Below, one piece after another: positions 55,590 to 64,000 of a DNA stretch of 64,000 nucleotides. The stretch covers positions 4,216,001 to 4,280,000 of the forward strand of contig PYIU01000003.1 of assembly GCA_003415625.1 (NCBI GenBank), in the 5' to 3' direction. How positions within the stretch are numbered: the stretch's first letter is position 1; each line of letters begins with the position of its first letter. Under the pieces are notes generated by a model. The model worked only from the letters and a program-made list of their open reading frames with translations, ran no database searches and was not told the origin of the DNA. Both the position numbers and the translations under genes were made by a program. The DNA is from Aquanectria penicillioides. Taxonomy: Eukaryota; Ascomycota; Sordariomycetes; Hypocreales; Nectriaceae.

Positions 55590-58500
55590 CCTGAAGGTGG
55601 AAGCGGCGGAGCCGCAGAAAACAATACAAGCTCCCCCTCCGCTACAACCGGGTTACCTGACCCGCCGCAGCAACGGTATTTCTCTGTGATGCGGGGTTTC
55701 TACACCTGAGCCGCTCCTGGTGTCGGGTGGGATCTAGGGCTGATGCCGGGATGATATGCCTAGACACTTGCCGAAGATCGGTCTGTCAGGCTCGGCGGGG
55801 TTGCAGATGAAGATTTTAAAGGGTTCGAATCTGTCGAGGTGCGGCCGGTGGCCTACTTTAGGGTATCTAGAGAATGAATATTGCTGCTGGGCACAGGGTG
55901 AATTTCGTGATTATGGGGTGAGGGAGGGAACGCAGCGCGGTCGCTGGGAGAAAATCGTGGGATGGTTGATGAAGCTTGGATTAGCAGTCCGAGGTCGAGT
56001 GCAGTCGGCCTCTGAAACAGCTTTACCAAGGGTCGAATCGGTCGGGATCGCAGAAACTGTGGCTTGGCCCGCCGCGCAGGTATCCAGCTCTTGCGTCAGG
56101 CTCAGGGTATCTCGCGGAGGAAGGGGAAAGTGTTCAGTGAGGATGTGGAGAGAAGTTGAAGAGGGAAAAGGCGTATTCCAAATCGTCAGGTTCAGGTTGA
56201 GAATCGCAGGTGGGCCTTTGCGTAATAGGTGTACCCGCGTAGGTGGAAGCTAGGGTGAGTGGGAGGTACCTCTGGGGCCAGCCTTGGGCTGCAAGGTACA
56301 ACCTAGAGGTACGACCAAATCGGGTCGCCGAACAACCGGATTATCCTTTCGGCTGTTGTCTGCCTGCGATTCCTGCCTTGTCCCAGCCTGCATTGCCTCA
56401 GGTTCCGAGGTCTGCCAGGTTCCCCAGAAATGCCCTGTCTGCTGTCACGTCGACGTGCTCTCTCTATTCGATCCGTGCAAAGCAGGCTTTTTTTTTTCGT
56501 CTTATGCTGCGATCTGGGCGGGGTTTCGGTGCCCTCGGCACGGTCTTCAGATGATTGAGCGCTTGATCTCACACTCTCTGCCTATATCTGTTTTCCTTTA
56601 TCAGCTACAGTGCACCAATGTATTCCACTTAAGTGGGTGTTGAAGCATAGGTACCCAGAACACTCCTATTCGGGGAAGGTTTTCTGGAGCTGCCACTCTT
56701 CGTAAAAATCAATTATGCATTTATCAATTCTACTCCATAGACCCGGTTCCTGATGGTTTCTTTTACCCTCTGGAGGTCAAGCAGAGCTATCACCATACCT
56801 AGATTTTGAGACTACACAGTATTATTGACATAGGTAGGTAGGTACTGAGAATTCTTGTAATTTCTCTGTCTGGGACCAGTTTATTGTTCCGATTCACATT
56901 CATTCTCTCTGGGTCTCTTCTCTGGCATCAGCCTTCTCTCTCCTGGGTATCAAGATGGACTGGCTCGTATACTTACTGTATGGCTACTGTGGCTACTGTG
57001 GCCTAGTCCATCCGTGGATTCACAGGTTGACGACATTTCGGTACCAAATAAACTAGAGGACCTCAAAGTTCGACGCTTCCGCGATTAAAAAAATTCAAAC
57101 CGTTCGACAAGGGCTTAAAAAAAAACTCAAATCAACAAAGCCCCCCATGCACCTAGATTAATAGCACAGACCGAACAAATGACTTGTCACTCGACTGCGA
57201 TCTTAGTTGTAAATACGGCTTGTGAGCACTATCCAGGCATAGGGTAGGTGGGGTAGCGTGGGGTCAGTTCCCGGGTTGGTGACGGGATATTTACCACCGA
57301 GCAAGAAACTACAATGAAATGGCTCTCGCCCCCAAACACACACCAAGTATCTGGCTACATGGCGTGGCTATAGCTAATAAAAAACCTTTATTTTAACATT
57401 GAAGCTGATACATATATGGCAAGAACAAAGCCTTATCTTTCGTGAGATGCATCTTGCATGTGGAGTGAATGGAACTCATCAATGAAGACTGAATCACGGC
57501 GGCTGCGATCATCATTCCGATCCCTCGAAATCGATTGATGGGGCACGAGATGAGGCCAAGTTGTTATCTATTTTCCCTATGATTGAGACAACTCACGCTA
57601 ACCTCACGATTCGATGCCTCAGTGTGACGTGATGTACGTGGTACAGGGCAAGATTGGTTGGGTGACCTCGAATTAGACTAAGTGTCCGTGTTTTTCTTTT
57701 ATTCTGATTAGGGCAGTGTGGCATGGACGTCATCACTCACCGGAGGTCGCCCGGCAATTGGGACGGGGCGCCGCCAAACCTGCCCCTGCGCTAGTGCAGC
57801 TAGGCATCGCTTGAGCCAGAGGTGATGAAATGTCCAAGACACACATCAAAGATGAGTGAAGGTGTAATAAGGCAAGGGAGAGTTGGGAGACGTTGAAGAG
57901 AAGAGCAAGGGAGGAGGACAAGACTGATTGTGCACATGGTCACCTGGGGCGAGGAGACGACTCAAGATCAATCCTGGACTGACGTATCGCGGGATGGAAG
58001 TCGTGCCGGCCGTACGACCCGTGCAGACACGACTACAGGGAGCTGGCCAGTGAAACACTCTCCTGGGGCCACACCATTGGCTACCAGAGCGCATTGTCTT
58101 ATGTCTCCGTGCCTTTGCAGGACTGGGCGGGTTCTGAAACCGTCCTGGCAGGGCCCATAAGCTATGGATGCGGACCAAGGGCCCTTGCCAAGTCCGGCCG
58201 GGTAAAGTCGATGATGATGCATGTCCTGGCCTGTCTTGGTGCGTGTCTGTCTTTGCTGGCCATGGCCTGTCCTTGCCCTCGACAATGCAATGAGGCGCGG
58301 GAGCGTGTGCGTGGGAGTAAAAATGCGTTGCGATGGCTGTTAGGACCGTATCGCCGGGATCACTGGCCAAGGGATTCTGGACAGGTATTGTTCCAACCTC
58401 CGGACCACTTTTGGTAGGCTCTGGAACGCATTCCAACATGGGCATACAGGTCGCGTATTCCTTCGGACCCAGAGTGCTGAGGGTTCCCGGGGGGCGGTGG

Positions 58501-59828
58501 GCGGTTGAATGAGCATGTGCCATTTTGTTTTTGGTTTGCGATGATTGATGCGTTTCCATGCCACGAACGATGTTTGACGGAAGCGCTTTCTAGAAACAGA
58601 GGACACACGGGGATTGGATTGGACAGTGCCTTCGAGGTCTCCCCGTGTATGCACTATATATCAAGGTATGGAACCGTCTTGACGCTGATGCAAGGGGATA
58701 GGTATGCATTGTTACGCCAGCCGCCTGCCCAACAACAACCCAATACCTAGGTACCTAGGTGTAGGTAGGTACCTACCAACTTGGGTACCTCGACCTGGGC
58801 CCTGACCTACCTAGGTACATTGGTTATCGGTCAATCCAGGGAGCGGCGCCGGCGTCGATGTCTCCGCCAGTCGGTTGCCCCAGTGCTTGGGCGCTTCTCA
58901 AGCGACAGCTGAAAGGCACATACGAAGCAGAGGTACCAGTACCTGAGATATGTGCAGTTTGGCCGGGGGTGGTAGAACACCTGACGGCCACGGTTGGTCT
59001 GGTGGGCAGGTTGACAGCTGGAGCCTGGACCACTGGACTGGAAGCTATGTACGGAGTACTAACCTTTGGCTGCAAAACCCTGGAATGGGAGCCCCTCCTC
59101 CGAGTTCACTTCCTGAAGTTTGTGCTCTCCGCCGCGAGGTGTGAAATGGAGGCGGGCGTGGCGTTGGGGAGGGAAAAGGAAAGGGCATACGATATACCTC
59201 TTGCTCGGTCTGAGTTCTCTTCTCCTCTTCTCTCCCTCTTCCGGCAGAGACCGAATATCAAAGGTGAATTCACGACGTGGGAGAGACGACTTGGGGCGAG
59301 GCGGACACCTTCAAACAGTGGTTCCCTTCTCCACACCGTCCCCTATTTCTGGCGGATCAATCGGGGGCCAGTACCGTAGCTAGTCCTCTCAGTGGGCGCT
59401 ACGGAGTACTTGCTTCGCAGGCAGGTCGTCACTAGCAACACCACCCCGCCAACATAACCCATTCCCCGTTTTTTGGGGGGTCCAAGGTCTTCAACCCCCC
59501 CCAAATTACCCAGTATCAGTCGTCTCGCCTGTCCCGTGTCCCAGATCGTCAAGGAGGCCAACTCCAACGCCACAACCCCCAGGATTTCTTGCAGCTGTCT
59601 ACATTCCTCTCCTCTATCCTCCAGTCCCAGCTCCTTTTCTGCATCCAACTACTCATCATACTTGTTGGGCTTTACTTTGACTTCCCTCAGCAGCAATCAT
59701 TAACTGCATGGACGGCAATTGAGGGGCCACATCACTCTTCTTCCCACCCCTAGGTACTCGACCTACAACGACATCGCCCGCGCAACGACTCTCGGAGCCA
59801 CGGCCACGGAGTCTCAACAGTCGAAGCC
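55590..59828. other. 4.2-kb divergent interval TOM1 / GYP5 with no supportable gene
   Basis: Frames here, including a 237-codon one at 57,846-58,559 minus, have no motif or protein-like pattern. Visible content: TOM1 5' flank; an AT-richer part about 56,640-57,700; dense TAGGTACCTA words at 58,742-58,817; and TACGGAGTAC at 59,050 and 59,400. The last ~350 bases before 59,829 are C/T-rich and probably the GYP5 leader. Confidence 0.5.
58742..58817. repeat. Dense cluster of TAGGTA/TACCTA words
   Basis: Overlapping palindromic words (CCTAGGTACCTAGG, GTAGGTAGGTACCTACC, TACCTAGGTA) fill about 75 bases of the TOM1-GYP5 interval. It could fold into several hairpins. Confidence 0.7.
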
Positions 59829-62800
59829 ATGTCGCAGGAGGAAGAAGTTGCCTTGATGCCTTCCCAGGCTGACGCCCAAAGGCAGAAGAAGCACGAGGAG
59901 GAGAAGAAGAAGCATGACCAGAAGCTAAAAGAAGACAAGGAAAAGAGGCTCTCGTCTGGAACGGAGTTCGACGACGACGACGAAGATGACGACGATGATG
60001 ACGATGTTGTAAGTCCGGCTTAGGCTCCTACCTCCCTCGCCGCTGTGGTCACACGACGCAGTACGCCAACCCTTAGGCTACACTTGCTAACTAAGTAGGC
60101 GACCGAGACCGACAACTTCGAAGATGCCATCGACGAATCCCCTGTGGACGCATCGCCGGCGCGGACCCTCACTAACAGATCCGTCCCTGTCGCCATCTCC
60201 GCCTCGAAACCTCAGCCTCCACCCGAAAAACCCCTAGACAAACCCCTTAAGCCGACCTCGAATGGGACACATGAGTATGATGATCTTAATGGGAGCAAAA
60301 CAAAAGGGAGCGGCCTCGACGAGGAGGACTCCAACTCCGACTCCGACTCCTCAAGCGAAGACGGTACCGTCAACGAGAAGCCTGCCGGTCGGAGGAAGTC
60401 GTCCGTCTCTCACCGCATTTCTCATACATCCAACCTTGACAGTGTCAGCCTCGACGATGAAGCTGCATCTCCGCCACCCCCTCCTGGTAATGGATACTGC
60501 CTATGTAATTTATCGAAGTGTACTTGCTAATCCTAAATACTGCGCAGGACCCAATATCCCCGAGGAACCCCCCCAACCTCTCCCCAAGACCATATCTCTG
60601 AGCAGCATCACCAGTGCTCTTCCGTCTTTGCCATGGTCTCCACCAACTGAATCACCTTCGAAAAGCCCTACCCCGCCAACTGCTTCTGTTGTGCCTCCGC
60701 CTCCGCCGCCACCGCCGCCTGTCCAGGCTGCGCCCCCCAGCCGCAAGCTCACCAGTCCGTTCTCGTGGCTCTCTCGGACAACCTCCAGCAAGGAGAAGGA
60801 ACCTCAAGTATCTCCGCCCATCCAACCCACGAACCGAAGAAACACGGCCAGCTCGATCGCCACCCTCGTCAGTAACCCGGAGATGATGTTGAGCAAGCTG
60901 GAGGAAGAGAAGGATGGTGACTCGCCCTCTGTCGATGAAGGCGTTCGACGAAATAGCCTGCGAGACAGATTCAAACACCTACGATTGCAGGGCGAGGGCA
61001 CCCTTGTCGCGGACGGAGTTGAAGACCATACTGGAGGAGTCGCTACTGTGACTGGCCTTGGCATCACGTCTGGTGAAGAGCTTCCTGCTGGCCAGAAGCC
61101 CCTCCCGTCGCCTGTTCCAAACCCCATCACTGGTTTGGCGCCAGGAACTGCGTCTGGTGTAAATGCAGGCCCCTCTGCCATCTCAGAAACCCATGTTGAT
61201 TGGGACCTATGGCAGTCTGTGGTCTACGAAGGCCCAGCGGTCGTGGCTCGTACGGGTGCAGAAGAATTGAATAGAGCTATTGCAACTGGTATTCCTAGCG
61301 CAATCCGGGGAGTTATCTGGCAAGTTCTGGCCAGTAGTAAGAATGAGGACCTGGAGGCCGTCTACAAAAACTTGACTGCCCGAGGAGCAGACAAGAGCAA
61401 GGATCGGCATAGCAACAGTACTACTAATAGCTCGTTGAGCAATGGGGGCCTGAGTGTCCAGAGTGGCGACGCTGTGGCCTCCTCAGCTTCTTCAGTCAAC
61501 TCGGAGAATTCAGGCCCGAATGGAATACCATCTCCAAACACCGAGAAGACTTCAGAAGCCATTTTGAAAGCCCAGGCCGCGGCTGCCGCAGAGCGGAAGA
61601 AAAAGGAGAAAGAAGATGCTGCCAATCTACAAAAACTTGAGAAGACAATCCGCCGTGATCTCGGTGCCCGCACAAGCTATTCTAAGTATGCAGCGGCAGC
61701 CGGGCTCCAGGAAGGATTGTTTGGGGTCTGTAAGGCTTATGCCCTATTTGACGAGGGCGTTGGATACGCCCAAGGCATGAACTTCTTGATCATGCCGTTG
61801 TTATTCAATGTAAGCGTGCCCGGTGTATGCGCAAAAGCGATCCTCTCATACTAATCATTTTCTGAAGATGCCTGAACAAGAGGCCTTCTGCCTTCTTGTA
61901 CGACTAATGAATCAGTACAAGCTCCGGGACTTGTTCATTCAGGATATGCCTGGGCTGCACATGCACCTCTATCAATTCGAGCGGTTGCTAGAGGACTTTG
62001 AGCCAGCCTTGTACTGCCACCTTCACCGCAGAGGCATTTCGCCTCATCTTTATGCCACCCAATGGTTCCTGACCCTCTTTGCCTACCGGTTCCCCCTTCA
62101 ACTAGTCCTCCGCATCTACGATTTAATCCTTTCCGAAGGCTTGTCCGCTGTTCTGCGCTTTGGAGTCGTTCTCATGCAGAAGAACGCTTCCACTCTACTT
62201 GGAATCACCGATATGCAGCGGCTCACCACCTATCTGAAAGATAAGCTTTTTGACGTTTACATCGATAAGGACCCCAGCCACGGCAGCATTCTCGAGAACG
62301 GCTTCTTCGGGAGCTCAAGCTCCACCTTAGATAAGGAGGTTTACCATGCAGACCAGCTTGTCAAGGACGCTTGCGAGGTTAAAATTACGCCAGAGATGCT
62401 GAAAGCATATACCGTGGAGTGGGAGGAAAAAACCAGGGCTGAGAAGGACCGAGAAAATGAACTGTTCGAACTTCGAGCCGCAAACCACAACTTTGCGATT
62501 AGAGTTCGGAGGTTAGAGGAGAGAGTTGAGGTCTGTGACCGTGAACAGGCCGACCTTGCTACTGAATTGGTCCGTACCAAGGTTGAAAATGAAGAGCTCA
62601 AGGACGAAAATGAGAGCATGAAGGGCCAAGTTCGAGAGCTGCGAATCGTAATTGAGAAGCAGCCAGAGGAGATTGAAGAGAGCTGGAAACTCGAGCGTGA
62701 TGATTTAATGAAGCGCAATGCCCATGTTCATGAAGAAAATCAGAAACTAGAGAAGGAATTGTCCGAGCTGGAAGAAGAGCTGGTCGGAACTAAGATGCGA

Positions 62801-62925
62801 TATGCGGAGGCGAGTCTCTCTCTGATACTGGTGGAGTACATGGCGCTGACATTCACTCGCAGATCAATTCTCAGCACGAGACACTCAATCGCAAATGGAC
62901 CGACCTCAAGAGACAGTTTGCCTAA
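59829..62925 (+). CDS. GYP5: TBC-domain Rab GTPase-activating protein, GYP5 type
   Basis: Stimulates GTP hydrolysis by Rab proteins (Ypt1/Sec4 in yeast) in ER-Golgi and exocytic traffic. Exons: 59829-60008, 60099-60486, 60548-61809, 61868-62809 and 62863-62925, 2835 bases and 944 residues. The N-terminal ~400 residues are disordered, with Asp/Glu-rich, Ser-rich and polyproline stretches. The TBC domain starts near residue 437 (GIPSAIRGVIWQVL). Its catalytic Arg lies in TIRRDLGART near 558 and the Gln in YAQGMNFL near 597, so both fingers are present. An Asn/Ser-rich insert interrupts the domain between these (about 61,380-61,600). The C-terminus is a long coiled coil. The last intron appears to be GC-AG (62,810-62,862), giving a tail INSQHETLNRKWTDLKRQFA. 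If unspliced, the frame ends at 62,944 with a less coiled-coil-like tail. Confidence 0.93.
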
Positions 62926-63582
62926 TTGCCCTGTCTATAACTAACTCCGACTCGGTAATTCGCCTCTTCTGACCTCCTTCTCAGTGGACTGGTTTCTTGT
63001 ACAAAGTCTCACGTCTCTTCTCGGCTTCAGCTCCCTCACCGACCCCTCCCCCTCCTTTTTTTTTTCTTTTCCAGATGGGAGTTGTTGCCTGTTTGGGCGG
63101 CGCAGTACTCGCTGGATGAGCATGAGCCGCTCGCACATGTGGTAATGACGGGAATCATGGGGAGGACCATTGGCGGCATGTTTTTGATATCCCACAGAAC
63201 AGACTAGTTCCCATTGTCGCTTGACAAGGGATAATGCCACACATAGGCGTTGAAGGTTTTTTGTTTTCAAAGTTTTTCATTGCTATTGATATGGAAAGCA
63301 GACCTTTTTTGTATTGTTTAGTAGTACTCGAGCGAGGTATAGAAGAAAATGGATGAAAGAACACCTTGATAGATGTGGTGGCTAGGCTCAAGTATCACAA
63401 CTGAAAAAAAGTGGAAAAAGACCTTGATTATGATTTCAATTCATTGCAAGAAAAAAGTTCTTTTCATTCCCTATGGACCCGACCCGATGCTCATGTGAAG
63501 CTCTTCATGCCCTGAAATACAAGACAGCGAGAAATCCTTAACACCATACCGAGGGCGGATACTCCACCACCGTTTAACCACT
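62926..63582. other. Convergent 3' interval, GYP5 / eS8
   Basis: About 650 bases; T-rich run near 63,055-63,070; no gene seen. Expected to contain both 3' UTRs. Confidence 0.55.
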
Positions 63583-64000
63583 TTACTTGTGGAGCTTGCG
63601 CTGGTAGAAAGCGAGCTCCTCACCCTCCAGGATGTAACCGTCACAGCGACCGGACTGGCCAGGTCGGCTGGAGACAACAGCGAAGAGACGACCAGCCTCG
63701 AACTGCTTCTCGAGGGCGTTCTCGACCTTGCCGCTGGCGGAGAAGCGGGCAGCCTGCTTCTTCTCGACGGCGTTGCTCTTCTTCACCTCCTCCTCGGTCT
63801 TGCCCTCCTTGGCAGCCTGGGCCTTCTGGCGTCTTCGGCCGAGGGACTGGCCGTAGTGGGCCTCGTACCACTGTCGGAAGGGAGCGGCATCGACCTGGAC
63901 GACGGCGCTCTTGGTCAGGGTGTTGGTTCGGACCAGCTCGTTGTTGGAGGGGTGGTAGGCGACAGCAATGACACGGGTCTTGCGGGTGCAGCCCTCGGAA
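63583..64000 (-). CDS. 40S ribosomal protein S8 (eS8), 3' part
   Basis: Small-subunit ribosomal protein, cut by the right edge so that only the C-terminal ~139 residues of about 200 are present. The visible frame begins ..[20 protein letters not shown], continues [20 protein letters not shown] and [17 protein letters not shown], and ends ..[20 protein letters not shown] before HK and the stop. This matches eS8 throughout. No intron is needed in the visible part and the frame is intact. It converges with GYP5. Confidence 0.96.
   Translation of the reverse strand, partial: SEGCTRKTRVIAVAYHPSNNELVRTNTLTKSAVVQVDAAPFRQWYEAHYGQSLGRRRQKAQAAKEGKTEEEVKKSNAVEKKQAARFSASGKVENALEKQFEAGRLFAVVSSRPGQSGRCDGYILEGEELAFYQRKLHK

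Noticed and set aside
55818..55835. GGGTTCGAATCT as the T-loop of a tRNA
   Set aside because: The flanking bases cannot form the T-stem, and no acceptor or anticodon arm is found. I found no tRNA in the window.
57846..58559. 237-codon minus-strand frame between TOM1 and GYP5
   Set aside because: The composition looks like translated non-coding DNA, with no motif and overlapping frames of similar quality.
1..64000. CRISPR arrays, transposons, RIP-mutated blocks and a secondary-metabolite cluster
   Set aside because: No spaced direct repeats, transposase or reverse-transcriptase frames, extended AT-rich DNA, or synthase-type genes were seen.

Overview
The window is nuclear DNA of a filamentous ascomycete (Pezizomycotina). 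The evidence is many short GT-AG introns of roughly 50-140 bases, spliced housekeeping genes with typical fungal proteins, an AA11-type lytic polysaccharide monooxygenase, and intergenic TAGGTA/TACGGAGTA words. The protein sequences look most like Sordariomycetes, perhaps Hypocreales, but that placement is from memory of the families and not from a search.

Layout from left to right: the N-terminal part of an unrecognised protein (minus, runs off the left edge); mitochondrial GTP/GDP carrier GGC1 (minus); RNA polymerase III subunit RPC82 (minus), divergent from cytochrome bc1 core subunit QCR2 (plus); an ataxin-2/PBP1 homologue (plus); about 8.4 kb in which I see no gene; a secreted AA11 LPMO with a C-terminal Cys-rich module (plus); a WW-domain protein with a Gln/Gly/His-rich tail (plus), convergent with a PGA1-like GPI-mannosyltransferase II cofactor (minus); alpha-tubulin, HMG-CoA lyase, V-ATPase subunit B and diphthamide synthase DPH1 (all plus); an APH-fold kinase (plus) ending 23 bases from CTF8 (minus); ribosomal protein eS6 (plus); a 12-kb TOM1/HUWE1-type HECT ubiquitin ligase (minus); about 4.2 kb without a gene; a GYP5-type TBC Rab-GAP (plus); and the 3' part of ribosomal protein eS8 (minus, runs off the right edge).

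The genes do not form one pathway. They are mostly conserved housekeeping functions: mitochondria (GGC1, QCR2, HMG-CoA lyase), translation (eS6, eS8, DPH1, PBP1), Pol III transcription, microtubules, vacuolar acidification, GPI anchors, vesicle traffic, sister-chromatid cohesion and ubiquitin. The exceptions are the LPMO and the APH-like kinase. I see no secondary-metabolite cluster, transposon, CRISPR array, tRNA or rRNA.

The most important caveat is sequence quality. Six of the sixteen recognisable genes (RPC82, PBP1, the LPMO, the WW protein, the kinase and TOM1) are broken by single-base gains or losses, almost all inside G/C homopolymers. In each case allowing for the indels restores a family-like protein and a coding length divisible by three. 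These look like sequencing or assembly errors, not pseudogenes.
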